From: Trichoplusia ni
Lineage: Eukaryota > Arthropoda > Insecta > Lepidoptera > Noctuidae
Direction of reading: 5' to 3'
Length of the DNA stretch: 64,000 nt
Assembly (NCBI RefSeq): GCF_003590095.1
Contig: NC_039501.1
Location: 248,001-312,000, forward strand
In this document: positions 1 through 12,200 of the stretch, piece by piece
Numbering within the stretch: position 1 is the stretch's first letter
How the letters are laid out: every line of letters begins with the position of its first letter
The notes under the pieces: generated by a model
Told to the model about the DNA's origin: nothing
Seen by the model: only the letters and a program-made list of their open reading frames with translations
The model's database searches: none
Made by a program: the position numbers and the translations under genes

Positions 1-803
1 CCTCATAAACAAAACACATTCATTAAAAAGACATCAACGCGATAAAAAAACATGATAATTAAAATATTATGCAACAAAAGGCTTGCTTTAAGTGGGTGGG
101 TTTAAAAAATGAGCTCATTTCATCCCTCGGGGTTGGGCGGGTCTAAAACTGAGGGCATTCAGGCAAGCACTTCAACCCGTGCAGGGTAGTTACCACCAAC
201 ATTCAACCCTTGAGTGGGTTTTCTATATTTATTGATTCATGTTTTTTTTTGTAATTTTTGTATGTATCGTATTGTGGCTACCTTATGGTAGTTTTTTATT
301 GGATACGTTATAAGGTTTAAGGATTGAAGATATGTAATTTTAAGGGGTTGGCAGTCAGATTTGTCTATTCGTTTTTAAGTTGTACTTATTTTTAAGTTAT
401 TTTGCGTCTACATAAAAAATTTAAGTACACGCAGAACTAATTTTAGCACATTGTATATTTTGTCTTACTAATAAATACATTTTGACATAATTATAAAATT
501 AGCAAAACGTATAATTATTTATTTTGTTTAAGCAATTTCGAAATATTTATAAAACCACAACGTTTGTAACATACCTTTAAAGGCCGTCAACATAATAATG
601 TTTTTTCAACTTTATCCAAATCTAAAATCACGTATAATATATATTCCCGCTTAACCTATCAGCTGCAATATAAAGTCAACCCATTACACCTTTACTACTG
701 ACATACCTGCAATATAAACTATCCTTTTCACACTGAAAAAGCCTAAAATCAAAAACCCACTCCACAACAGATAAAAATTACCCCAACATAAACCAAAGGC
801 CTG
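1..803. other. AT-rich intergenic sequence, nothing recognised
   Basis: No open frame, RNA gene or repeat family that I recognise. It borders the putative splice donor of the possible exon at 810-942. Confidence 0.5.
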
Positions 804-809
804 ACTTAC

Positions 810-942
810 CCCATTCATCTTCCGTAGTATTTTCAATTAAACTCATGAATCTTTGAACAATACGCATGGGGCAAGTTGTATGGTCGCCATTGATTCCGAA
901 TGACCGCGCTTTTGCAGGTTTTTTACAATGGGAAGGCTTTGG
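810..942 (-). CDS. possible protein-coding exon ending in a consensus splice donor
   Basis: On the minus strand a 44-codon open stretch runs into a very good 5' splice site: exon end TGGG followed by GTAAGT (804-809 on the plus strand). The in-frame stop upstream is at 943-945. An internal ATG at 865-867 would give a short first-exon peptide beginning MRIVQRFMSLIENTTEDEW before the junction, which falls after the first base of a codon. Its base composition is less AT-rich than its surroundings. I do not recognise the protein. No clear polypyrimidine acceptor lies upstream, so a first coding exon with a 5' UTR fits better than an internal exon. It could also be chance or an old mobile-element fragment. 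The rest of the gene, if real, would lie off the left edge of the window. Confidence 0.3.
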
Positions 943-945
943 TCA

Positions 946-1512
946 GCGGTGGGACGGCAAGTTATTAATGGGGTTTAATGAGATTTGATGGTGTGTTGTT
1001 AATTCTGTGTTATTGTGCTCGTGTTTATTGGGGATATACATAGATAGAGATATATCCAATGAAGGTGGGTACAAAATAGTGAGTTGGTGTTTAGTATTCC
1101 TGCAACCGTGTGAATTTCAGAGTCACTATTGATATAAAGAATACTACTACTCTCCGGCAACACAAAGAAAATGGTTTTTTAAAGCAGCTGTGTTTGTTTA
1201 TACGTTATTCTTTATATTTGGTACAGTTAACTCAATGTTGGCAACCCTGAACTCCATTGGTAGAGTTCTGAAAAATACTTTTACTAGAAAACCTATATTT
1301 CCAAACATAACCTTCCGAGATGCTTGTAACAAAATACCTAAAATTAACAAGAACAAATATTATTTCGTCTATCTCATAAGCCTATTAATAAAATATTCAC
1401 ATATTAATTAATACAGTCCCTAATCATCTTATAACTATCCACTACAAGAACCACGCAAGCATAATCCCCATACAACGAGAGCCCTCACTAATAAAACATT
1501 TAATTTCGTGAA
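946..1512. other. intergenic sequence, possible upstream region of the exon candidate
   Basis: Nothing is recognised apart from AT-rich stretches. If the exon at 810-942 is a first exon, its 5' UTR and promoter would lie here on the minus strand. Confidence 0.3.
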
Positions 1513-1554
1513 GAATGTTCCAGACGCAAGTAGTGACGTCATACGTGACGTCAC
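1513..1554. promoter_or_regulatory. two CRE palindromes next to a heat-shock-element-like motif
   Basis: TGACGTCA occurs twice, at 1534-1541 and 1546-1553. Together they form a near-perfect 22-bp palindrome at 1533-1554. Ten bases upstream, GAAtgTTCcaGA (1513-1524) resembles the inverted GAA/TTC modules bound by heat-shock factor. CREB/ATF proteins bind TGACGTCA in animals. The motifs are seen; any function here is inferred, since no downstream gene is identified. Confidence 0.3.
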
Positions 1555-2079
1555 ATTAAAGGGCTGTTAGTACGAGTGGAGTTTAAGAGCTATCTCTAAA
1601 TGTTTGTTGACATTAAAACATGAAGTGTTTGGAGAGATTTCTGAGTAGTTTTTAAGTTAAGAGTTTTTAAGTATATTTTAAAAGATTTTACAGACTTTTT
1701 CTTGCATAAGTAATTATGAAAATGTTTTTTTCTAAGTTATGCTGATATTGATAACAGTAATAGAAGCGCATGCTGAAAACATGGTTGCCCACTCAGTCGC
1801 CTTTGTTCTTTTTTCAAAGTCTTAAATATTATTATTATAAAGTTTCAATACCTAAAATACACAGAATTGTTTTTTACTTCAAGTACCTCCCATAAAAAAC
1901 CTGATGCGTATGCGTAGTAGACCAAAGTTGAGAATAAAAAACGTATGTTGCTTAGTGTACAATGAGGCTTAGACAAAGTGATCGATCATACCGAATGGCC
2001 GCGGACCTAAACTACGCTTGTTCACTTTTCAAGATTGATTGGCTTAGAGTCTGTACTATGAAAGTTTAAGAAAGAGCTG
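1555..2079. other. intergenic sequence, nothing recognised
   Basis: AT-rich with short homopolymers. No coding or repeat signature is visible. Confidence 0.4.
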
Positions 2080-2140
2080 TTGTCATCGTGGGAGCGAGAT
2101 AGTACTCTACATTATGCATAGTGGGGTCTCGCTTTTACAA
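2080..2140. repeat. hairpin repeat family P, copy 1
   Basis: Imperfect inverted repeat. The left arm contains GGGAGCGAGATAGTACTCTAC and is mirrored by GTGGGGTCTCGC on the right. It matches the arm pattern GAAGYGAGAYRGYGCTMTAC seen in seven other copies in the window (6615, 8739, 12741, 24327, 52841, 53012, 63165). Confidence 0.55.
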
Positions 2141-2257
2141 GGGTAAAAGGTGTACTTGATTGCTACATTTGAAAAGGATTGCTTTGTTTTCTTAGATTCT
2201 TGAGCTAGAAAAGGATTTAGCAGTAACTTAATTTTTTAAGAACATAAACGTACGAAA

Positions 2258-2503
2258 TTTATACTAATATATAAAGCTGAAGCTTTTTTTGAACGCACTA
2301 ATCTCAGGAACTACTGGTCCACATTGAAAAAATATTTTTGTGTTGAATAGACCATTCATCGAGGAAGGCTTTAGGCTATAAACTATCACGCTGCGACTAA
2401 TAGGAGCGAAGATACAATGGAAAATGTGAAAAAAAAACAGGGCAGGGATAAATCATAACTTATATCTTCTACCCACGGGGACGAAGTCGCGGGAAACAGC
2501 TAG
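2258..2503 (+). mobile_element. non-autonomous Helitron-like element, copy 1
   Basis: 246 bp. It begins TTTATACTAATATATAAAG (the canonical TC start mutated to TT), has an imperfect GC stem (GACGAAGTCGCGGG) near its end, finishes with CTAG and is followed by T. Helitrons start with TC, end in a hairpin plus CTRR and insert between A and T; all four copies in the window fit this. It has no coding capacity, so it would depend on a Rep/helicase encoded elsewhere. It resembles the lepidopteran Lep1-type elements as I remember them. Confidence 0.65.
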
Positions 2504-2962
2504 TCTTCAAATAAAAAATAATGAACCAAACATTTTTCGTTTATGGAAATATATTTTGACAAATACTCGTACTCGTAAGAAGTTCTTAGGTTACAACAAA
2601 CAAACCGATAGATTAAGAACCTGTCATTTGTAGTCGGTTGAAAATAGATTCGAGATTTAATGTTCTCATTTCTTAAAATCTTCTTCAAATCATATTCAGA
2701 AAACAAGCTTTATTCTTTCAAATAAAAGCAATAAAATATACAGTAAAAAATATTAATTTGCATTGAATATAGAGCGTAATCACACAGGTTTTTAATTCTA
2801 TCAAGCAATCTGCTCTAATTAACCTTTTCATAAATAAAAGAGACGTTACAAAAAATAATTAATTTGACTACGCTCGAGTCTGGTACTCAAATTAAAAGGA
2901 TAACGGTAACGTGGATATCGGATAAAAGAAAAAATATATGAATTTAATAGGTATACTATAAG

Positions 2963-3028
2963 CCGCTCCAGAACCATACCATTGTATTTTCTATAACCAT
3001 TCCATAGAAAATAGTAATTCTGGAGCGG
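2963..3028. repeat. 66-nt two-part hairpin
   Basis: The outer stem CCGCTCCAGAA (2963-2973) pairs with TTCTGGAGCGG (3018-3028). The inner stem ATTTTCTAT (2986-2994) pairs with ATAGAAAAT (3004-3012). It lies in otherwise AT-rich DNA 60 bp from the next MITE. It may be a small palindromic mobile element or a structured RNA; no coding role is visible. Confidence 0.5.
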
Positions 3029-3089
3029 ATTACTGGCTCTATATTTATATATACGTTGTATAAACTTAATATTAGTATACATTAAAATG

Positions 3090-3243
3090 CAATGGTTTAC
3101 TCACGCTTATTTATCGGGATTGCCCGACTAGTTTCACTTTCAGATTGAGCTAACTCACGGCCCCGCTGACTCGTTAGCTCATGAGGACTCCAGTTAGGTC
3201 CAAAACTAGTCGGGCTAGGGCAATAAATACGCGTAAACCATTG
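3090..3243. mobile_element. MITE of about 154 bp with ~42-bp terminal inverted repeats (family M)
   Basis: The left arm (CAATGGTTTACTCACGC..., 3090-3134) is mirrored by the right arm ending GCGTAAACCATTG (3202-3243). Both contain a CCCGACTAGTTT / AAACTAGTCGGG core. The middle has GAGCTAAC and GTTAGCTC, again inverted. There is no coding capacity. Shorter relatives sharing the GCTCATGATTAA or ACTAGT-core segments are at 20010, 24965 and 36509. The parent superfamily is not determined. Confidence 0.7.
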
Positions 3244-4880
3244 TATCTTTTAATTTAAAATCATTCATCAGATTTTTCTACTGTGATTTTCTTTGTACTT
3301 AGCCTCTTCCTTAAGCGGGGTTAGCTTCCAGTCTTCTAGAATTTAACCTTATGTCTAAAATCTAATGCTTCTGACCTCTCTAATGAACCACTGTAGGCAA
3401 TGCAATGCAAATGTCAAAACTTTTTGACATCAACATTTTTCGACCAAAAATTGTCAATGAACTTCAACTAAATATTTTTTCACTTCATGCAAAAAATTCG
3501 CAAACAAGCAAACAAATTCAAATACGTACATACGTAGGTATGCGTAAATATAGGCAAAAAATTGAGTGAATGAAAACCATGAATGAATGTGTCCGCTCTT
3601 CAGTCCTCATGTAAATGGCGCATTTACATTCAAATGTGCGTTTGTAGAGTTATGGGCGTCAGGGTGGCTGGTACACCTCGTTGATACTGGCGTTAGAATT
3701 ATTAGGCTGCTGTTTTTATTGGGCAGGTAGAGATGTATGAAAGTGGACAGGTCATCGGATTTGTCAGGGTTTTGGTCACAATGTTTTTTTTTTAGTTTTG
3801 AGGTAATTATTTTGTATACTTTGCTTGTTTGCAGTTAAAATTAATGTTAACCATTTTTTTATTTTGAAACACTTGCTATCGGTTTTACTAAGTAACTTTT
3901 TCCTTTTTCAGGTAATTTTGCTGATACATGAAACGGAAAAATGGTCTGATTAGTGAGTAATTTACGTTAACATTTAAGGTATTATGTTACCCCACACTAC
4001 TAAGTATTTGAACTGTTATATTTTTATAGTAACCAAATTTAAACTAGTCTTTTACGTTTGCACTGCAGAATCAAAATCTATTTTTTATTGACAATTGATG
4101 TGTAATTAGATCTAAAGACATGGACTACCTTTAAATGCATTTTTATGGTGATATAAGATAGTCACAAAGCCAAAGTCGTGTATATAAGGTGAAAAGTATC
4201 TACTCTAATATTAGGCCTACTTTATTTTCTTCCTTCATACTCTCTCCCAAATTAACTCTTGAACTTACAGCAAAATCAAAATTTTACTGCACAAATAGCT
4301 AGGTGGTACAGGACACTAAGCTCCACTGTTCCGAGGTCAATCTTCCGAAAGGACAAGCAGTTGTTTGATCCAGGAATACTTGTCCTGGATCTAGGTGTCA
4401 TTAAGCATACGACTGGAATCCTTATGAAACCTCCTGCAATACAAGGCTTAATTCCCTAGTGCAATAGTAGTTTTTTTAATCCTCTACCATAAGAGTCGAC
4501 CAGCAAAAATCTACGTCTTTTTTCTAGGGAACTCTATAAATCAACAAATATGTCTGACAGATGTCCCGATTGTTCTGAATGTACAAATAAAGGCTTCACG
4601 ATCGCAACTCAGAAACAATGGATTGATTCGCAACTCGTCCGGCGTTCATTGTCCGCCCACGTTCCGCGCATCGTGAATTTGTAATTTTTACATCGGTGTT
4701 TGGGTTCCGTTACGGTTTAGGAGATGAAAATATTTTTTGGAATAATTTCAGTTTTGGCGTTTTCGCAAAAAAAAAATAGTTGGTATTAAAATTGAGTAAT
4801 ACAAGGAATTTTAAGCTTTCTGTTTAAAGATTTCAGGAAATTTTAAATGTAAGGATATTTTTACGTTTTTCTGAAATCGT
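3244..4880. other. intergenic sequence, nothing recognised
   Basis: AT-rich. A short open stretch at 4259-4459 was examined and shows no family resemblance. Confidence 0.4.
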
Positions 4881-4883
4881 ATT

Positions 4884-4935
4884 CCGTCCAACAGTGGACG
4901 ATTTCTAAAGAAAATGTTGATCATGATGATGAAAA
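4884..4935 (-). repeat. family C fragment (ACTGCTGG... repeat)
   Basis: CGTCCAACAGTGGACGATTTC followed by TGATGATGA is a reverse-strand remnant of the repeat that reads CATCATCATCAGCC...CCACTGCTGGACATAGG elsewhere in the window. Confidence 0.5.
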
Positions 4936-6400
4936 CGAAACCCACATTTTAGGAAACAATTTACTTATGAACAGATCTCGAAGTTCTCTGAAACCATTAC
5001 AAATATTTTACCATTCATTTTCAAATACTGAAAATGCAAATCCCAGAAACTTCCACTCGAAAAATTCATAAAATATAATACAATATTGAACCTGGTCCTC
5101 ACCCATCGGAACCACTAACTTTTAAAAGCTTTCGCTTGACAATTTTTGCCCGCCATTGTAGGAATCGTAACTAGATTTGAATGTGTTGACAATGAATTGA
5201 TGTCGAATGAAATTTTGTAACTGAAGTAAAAAATTCTAACGGTTTCAATGCATATTGTTCGTGAATAAGTTATTTAAGAGACAGGTCTGGGTGGTGTTTG
5301 GGTTTTATTTTGGTATTCACTTGGTATTATATAGTAGGACGATCCGAGGGCTGTCTTGCAAACTGAGACAAGTATTAAAGATTCAATATTTTAGTTCGCT
5401 GTCTTTTATGTCGAAATATTTTTTAATTACTTTGAGTATTAAGTTTTTTTTTTTATTTAACGGATGTTAGCCTTTAGTCAGTTAGAGTTTGACCACTACC
5501 CGTTCCCGTCTCCAGGGTCTATGAGGTCCCATCATTTCAAAAAAAGGGGATATAAACCTTCGCCTATTGTTATCTTACTTTAAAAAAGGAGAACAACAAA
5601 GAACCCAGATATTTTTAAAGATCCTTTATATCAACTTATTATCCTAAGTCTCTAAATTTCTTAAAGACAAAACCTCGGTGAAGAGGTAAATTCACATGAC
5701 CTAGTAAAATTTCCACCTGCAAAAACCCTTCATGAAAGTTATGAAAATCAATTCACATACACAAAACATCCCTCATAATTTATTCCCGCGTTAATTTTTA
5801 ACACCGTCCGACATGGCAGTGGAATTAATGAGAGCGTTTTGACTGGCAACCCCCGTGTCTGAATTTATGGCAACATTAGAATATATTATCTGTGAGTTAA
5901 GTGTCTGTTGATGTTAAAAAATATTTTATTGGTGAAATTAATTGTTGGGATGTGAGTTATGAGATGGAATCAATTTTCTGAATTACGTCACTCGTTTCAT
6001 TTGTAAAAGAACATTTTGAATTTAATATTATGTATTTGACATTCTACTGTACCTTATTATTACGAATATTGATGAGGATTCGTTAAATTTTACTTGAAAT
6101 AATTCTTGTACAGATTGAAGTGAAACGAATTGATCGAAAATTAGACAAAAATATGTATTCATTAATATTGCCAAACCTATTCGCCTATTAGGAAATGTGT
6201 AGTTTTTTTACGACAGCTCTGTACCACATACTTCGACTTTAGCATATTACCTTTCTTAAAGGTCGGTTAACAATTTGCTAATCTTCAGCTAAAGTCAAAG
6301 GTTATGAGGCTTACATTAGGTTACAAGTTTCTCAACCAATTCACAGGTAAACACTGTTAGCTCTACAGAATCATTTCTATAGTGTAAGCGAGATGTAGCT
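4936..6400. other. intergenic sequence, nothing recognised
   Basis: No coding, RNA or repeat signal that I can support. Confidence 0.4.
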
Positions 6401-6670
6401 AGGTATAAAACGTCTTCTTATTTCTTTACGACTCATGTTCCCCTAGTACTTTTATGACATAATAGCTTTTACCGTCCCGCTTTTACTGAATCGATTGGTG
6501 CTTAATACGAGTATCTTAAGCAGAAAGTTTTTCTTAAGTATTTTAGTCATTTTATGTGTGAAAACATGGCGTAAGTAGTAGACGACGGAAATCGGAATGG
6601 TATGGACAAGAATATGAGTGAGATGCAACTACCAACAGCGTAGAGCGCTATCTGCCTTCCACATTCAATA
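6401..6670 (+). repeat. repeat unit B plus hairpin P, copy 2
   Basis: 6401-6515 is nearly identical to 8534-8635, including GACTCATGTTCCCCTAGTAC and CTGAATCGATTGGTGCTTAA. Each is followed by GTGTGAAAACAT and, about 100-150 bp on, by a family P hairpin (here 6615-6670, with TAGAGCGCTATCTGCCTTCC). Shared order suggests one longer non-autonomous element. Confidence 0.6.
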
Positions 6671-8025
6671 ATCATAATTTAAGAGCTTACTATTGTAGTA
6701 GGAACCCCAGATTTACCTTAACAAATTGGTATCAAGTTTCAAATACCAACCAAATCAGCGTCACACGTGTTTTTTTAAAGGATTAGTTAAAAGTGCACGC
6801 GTTTGACGTCCATTACAGGCTTTTCAGCCACCACGCCACTGCTGACCGATATTTTTTTAAATAAAAAATGCAAATGTAACACTCTACAGCAACATGACAA
6901 AAATGTCTGACAAAGCGTGCATATTTCCCTAGAATTTTTAACACGTACCGTCATTGCCGGTAAAAAAAATACACGTCGAGTTAATAGAACATTTTTGAAT
7001 TTAGAACGTTGATGTTGGTGTTCTGAATTCATACAGCTTCGTGTCAAACGGCTATTCGTTATTCGAATATATTTTTTGAAATTGGAACATTATGTAAGGC
7101 GACCGTTACGAGTAATCGTTTCTACGTAAGACCTTTGTAATGGATCCCACTATAATTTTATTGCGAAATAAAATGGCGTTTTGTTTTTACTGAGAAGTAT
7201 TGGCGTGGAATTTCTATTGCTGAGGGTAGGACACAAATGTTTAATGGCAGAGAAGCTTTCTTTCCCTCATTAAGTTTTGCTACACGGTAACAAAATATTT
7301 ATGTAAAAACCTTACATTATTTTATTTTTATACAAAGCCTTTATATTTTCTGCAGGAATGAATTTTTCGAACAGATTATTTAAAAATATGGGAGGAAATA
7401 CGAAAGATGTCTGACTCCAGTTTTAGAGAAACATACATACTTCAAAATATCAAACACTTAAATATAATCATAGCTCAATATCTAATCAGGTTGGATGCAG
7501 TATCGTTGTTCCCAAAGTCCACTCAAAGTTGATAGTTGAACAAGTTGGAACATGTCGCGCGTGCATCGCTGAAAAGATTGTCAGACTTGCACAAACTTGT
7601 TTAGTTCAAACGCTTGTATACTCAGAGCATGTTTATTAAAGTGTAAGCTTGTGAGGAGTACCATAAAATGTTCAGTTTTTTTCAAATATTTTTCCGATGG
7701 GTTTGGATCAACTCGTAATATTTTAAACGCTTAAGTGTGTAGGTTTGTCCGTTCATATGAACATATTAATTAATTCAAATGACAGTTTAGTTATCGGATA
7801 CAGCCAGAATTAGACGTACTATTTATTTATTTTTATAAAGGAAATAATAATAACAGCCTATAAAATATAGGATGATTACCAAGTTATTTCACTGCGTATT
7901 AGCGATTTCAAACACCAATATTTTGGATCCTGGTTTAATAACCATGTTTTCCTTCCACGTTTGTCAATAGTGTCTTAGAATAATAAAAAAGTATAACTTT
8001 GAAAAAGTTACATTGATACTTGCTT
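6671..8025. other. intergenic sequence, nothing recognised
   Basis: AT-rich. A minus-strand frame at 6787-7047 has no recognisable features. Confidence 0.4.
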
Positions 8026-8029
8026 GAGT

Positions 8030-8096
8030 TAGGGATCGAACCTGCACCTGCATGCAAATATGTACATAGAACCGTTAGGCCACCAGAACTGAGTAT
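8030..8096 (-). repeat. tRNA-like SINE head, degraded
   Basis: GGATCGAACCTGC is a reversed box-B-like motif. GTTAGGCCACCAG about 35 bp away resembles a reversed tRNA-like A-box region. This is the usual arrangement of a tRNA-derived SINE promoter on the minus strand. Too short and diverged to assign to a family. Confidence 0.4.
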
Positions 8097-8533
8097 TGAT
8101 TACAATAAAGAAGAGCAAATTATTTTATCTAAATCCTTTAAAAGAAAATGTTCAGATTGGCAAACGATCTTTACAAAAGCAGTTGTATAATCAGGCGTCA
8201 ATAACAATTTAGACAGTAATCTGTTAAACCTAATCACAATCAAATAAAAGGCAACAACAAAAGTAAGTAATACAGTTCTCATCACGATCACGTCTCCTCC
8301 GAATCTAACACACCCGAACATCAAACCGAAACGCAACGAAATAAAAACGCACATTAAAACCAATAAAATCCCTCTACCCTATACAACACTATTACACAGA
8401 AACACCCGTCACAATACAACTCGAAAACTAAAGCAATAAAGTCCATTTTCGCATAAACTTCGATTTTAGAACGGCAAATAAAATAGCGATCGTTGTATCG
8501 CAAATAAAGAGGCCATTTTGAATTTTTACGCAA

Positions 8534-8793
8534 AGGTATAAAACATTTCTTTACGACTCATGTTCCCCTAGTACTTTTATGACACAATAGCTTTTACCGT
8601 CCTGCTTTTACTGAATCGATTGGTGCTTAATATCTGTAGCTATAGAATGTTTGTCTTGAGTGTTTCGTGTGTGAAAACATTATGAAATCGGGATGGCGCC
8701 TAAAATCATCTTAAACACAAACCGTCTGAGATGACAAGGAATTGAGAGAGATGGCGCTACAAACAGTGTAACACGCTGCCTCGCTTCAAACAT
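8534..8793 (+). repeat. repeat unit B plus hairpin P, copy 3
   Basis: Second forward copy of the unit at 6401. The unit B block keeps nearly every base over about 85 positions. The hairpin (8739-8793) contains GAGAGATGGCGCTAC and the mirrored GTAACACGCTGCCTCGCTTC. Confidence 0.6.
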
Positions 8794-8877
8794 GGCAAAA
8801 TCCTTGCTTCAACATCTACGTGGTAGAGGTTCCAAGCGCCTATCATCACATCAGAAAGAATGCCACTATACTAAGTA

Positions 8878-8967
8878 ATGTCATCACCATCATCAGCCCA
8901 TATTCGTCCACTGCTGGACATAGGCCTCTCCAATTGCACGCCATCAAGATCTATCTTCGGCTAAGTA
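8878..8967 (+). repeat. family C repeat (CATCATCATCAGCCC...GGACATAGGCC)
   Basis: Matches 62247-62335 almost exactly through CACTGCTGGACATAGGCC, CAATTGCACGCCATC and GATCTATCTTCGGCT. A related copy is at 55316. I remember this as a very common lepidopteran dispersed repeat, probably a LINE terminal segment. No product. Confidence 0.7.
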
Positions 8968-9077
8968 ATTTGCTGCTACGTTTTCATAATTGCTTGCTTG
9001 CTTAAGTCGAGATTATGTACTTTTCAGGCAATAGTAGAAAACTGTTTTTATACATAAGTGTTGTAAATTAATACTAC

Positions 9078-9243
9078 GGACTGCGAGAGAGTCGCAGGTT
9101 CGATCCTCGTGTGGGACAAACATTTGTGTGATCCACGAATGCTTGTTCTGAGTCTGAGTGTCTTGTGTATGTGACTTGAATGTTTGTGAAAACTACTACG
9201 ACAAAACGATGAAATTTCTAAGTGATGGAGTCCTTTATAAAAA
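9078..9243 (+). repeat. tRNA-derived SINE, family S2
   Basis: A box-B-like GGTTCGATCCTC is followed by the S2 body: GTGATCCACGAATGCTTGTT, CTGAGTCTGAGTGTCTTG and TGACTTGAATGTTTGTGAAA. The 5' tRNA-like part is partly lost. Other S2 copies are at 13660, 16030, 18630, 50622, 51455, 53790 and 55125. Confidence 0.65.
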
Positions 9244-12200
9244 AAGAACAATTATTATAATACTTGACTGTTATTTCCTTACAAAATTATGTCCAAGTTG
9301 ATCATAAAATTTTGTATTCAATGCTAAAATATCTCATTAACTTTTAACGTGTCGAAATGCCCTGTAAATATAAATAGAAAGTACCCTGAATTTAATTAAA
9401 TGTACAACAAACAGCGGGTAGGGTTTTTTGTTTAAAAACCAAATAAAAATATTTTACATTTTATTTAGTAAAAGAATCAATAATATATTTTGATTCGTAA
9501 TTACATACACGAAATTAACGCACGTTTTGAAAACATATTGACTTGCAAATGCTATGTAAAATTATTATTTTATATATTTCTCCAGTACTTGAATAAATAT
9601 TTGTATTAATTAGGCGAATTTAATCACTTGTTTGGCATTCGAAACAATTGACAATAAAATTAACTTAATTGATACTAAACTGTTTTATTGAAACTGTTTA
9701 ATTAAGCAATTAAAACTTCTAATTATCCCATCGTATAGCAAATGCTTTCAAACTGAACTAAAAATATTGTATCTATTTGATTGTATAAGAATAAACATAT
9801 TCGATAACGGTACGGTGGAAACTTTAAAACTAAAAAATAAGTATGTAAGTACATAGGTACGTACCTATTACGTTTCTTAGCAAATTCTTTTTTTTAAAGC
9901 ACCTTTTACCAAAAAGTTTCACCTCTTACAACTCTTAAAAACCTCATACGATTTTATCAATCATGTCTAAGAATATTGCACATAGTTCACCTTCAATACA
10001 AAAGAAACTTCAACTAAAACTTAAATTTAAATCTCTTCATCCTTCCCAAACGGATAGGTATGATGCTACAGACTGAAATACAGACACACACGTTATAACA
10101 CCGCTCTTTTTGCGGCTGGGGTTTAAACCCAAAGGTACTTTACGTATCTAAGAATAAAACAAAACAAAAGCGAGTTTTTGCCCCCATCTACATACTCATA
10201 ACTCGTGAAACTTGACAAGTTGTTAAATAACAACCCATAGCGAAGTTAAGGCACTACCACACTGTTTCAGATCGGCAATGAACCTCTTAATAAAAACCTC
10301 TCGCTTTATTACTTTTCTGCAAGTTATTGCTTACGTAATGACGCGTAAACTTACGTGCCGAACGTCAATAATATACATAACAATTTTAGTTCTATCCCAA
10401 TAGCAACTGAGCCTATTTTTGATTGCACACCCCATTCGAATAGGGATGTATTATATAGGTTTCGGATATCCAGACATTCAACGAAATTGAAATACAGAAG
10501 TCCGGAAGGAATCCGAAATATCCGCGGAATTCCGAAGGTTTTCGAAATTAGAATGATGACTATTTTAACAATTCTGGTATCATAAAATCTTTGAGTGTTG
10601 TGTGGAATTCGATTGAACGAATTAAATTGTTTGAATACGAAAATAGGGTTTATTTTGTTAATGGAATTATTCATTTAAATGTTAGTGGCAAATAAATTCA
10701 AGAATTCAAATTATCTGCTGAAATCCAAATACAAGCGTTTCATTATTATCTTGTGTTATCACAGCTGACTCGCATGTTAATGAAATATTTAATTTAATTA
10801 TTTTACCACCTCGACTCGAGCATTCTAATATTTTAATGGAATTCTCTGAAATGTGTTGTGCAAACATTTTAAATTATATGCTATGTACTTTAAAATTATT
10901 TTATAGTAAATCACTTAACAAAACAAAGAAGTCTTTCAGTTACTACGATTCTAAATATATTTACTACTGTTACAAAACAAATAAATAGGTATGTACTAAA
11001 ATTTATCTACCAAATATTATCCACTTGACGTGTGAAAAAATATCCGAAAAACTGCGTATATCGATATCCGCAAAAACTTTTCCACATCACTATACACCCA
11101 ATATTACAGGGCACAGTAAAATATATACAGGATGATATGTTTTATACGTTCCCTGTTATTAAATTGAGCAAAAGTAACGACAAAACAGGAACGATCTCGT
11201 CGATGCTGTTCATATGCCTGTGTCCTATTGACCTTATATAGGGCATAAACTTAGTTTTTATAGCTGGTCAATATATATTTTCTAACATAATATATATATG
11301 TATCAGAGTTCCATGTATAGTTTCGTATGCAAAAGGTACAGGTTTGGACTCAAAGCAAGCAAGAAGCAATGTGACTTTTTCGTAATTATTGACTTTATCT
11401 TAGATGGTGGTGACAAATGGTGAAGGAAAACATCATGATAAGACCTTTATTCCAAATATTGGAATCTGGTATCGAAAATCCACAGTTAGCTAGAGTTGTA
11501 TTATGGTTGTCTTAACGAGACCTGTCTCTAATAATTTTGCAAGGAGAATAATAATTGTTGCACGTTGACCTTTTGATGTTTCCGTCATACATACATAGAT
11601 GTGAATGTTGCAATACGTAATTATACTGTATTCAGTAATTGCAAAACATTATTAATTTTGTAGAAATAAAGTTCTTTCAGGTATTGGTTGTCTACTAAAT
11701 TAACATAACAAACATTAAACAAACAAACAACATTGCAGGGACTTACGGCCCCACTAATAATTTTAAATAATATAGATTTGTTTTCAGGTTTAGCTTTGAT
11801 ATTTTTTTATGTATTTAATGCATACCATACCTTTTCATCTCCGATTTTCTAATCCCCATAACCAATTTCACCAACCGGTCCACATGATCGTGCTCTTTCT
11901 ATGTTTGGGTTTAATTTATCTATATTAAGAAATAGATAAGTAGGTATGTGTATCATGTTACCTTCAATCCTTGGCAATGTCCTTGGCAGTCGCCACCACT
12001 TAACCAAAAAGGTTTTTATAAAGGAAAACTTATTTAATACAATAAAAGTGATTTGAAAATCAGACTAGGTTGAAACTCTTTCACTTTGATATATGGACCC
12101 TAACTTGTTCTCTAGTTTCATGTACCTAAGGTGAATTAGATTTAGATTTAGTGCCAGAGTTTTAGACTTAACTTTTCGGACGAAAAATATTGTCTTTGGG

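Noticed and set aside
1190..1411. 73-codon plus-strand frame as a small gene
   Set aside because: AT-driven composition, non-ATG opening (TTG-type start), no family features.
10351..10674. Overlapping opposite-strand frames
   Set aside because: Two open frames on opposite strands over the same bases without any family signal; likely chance.
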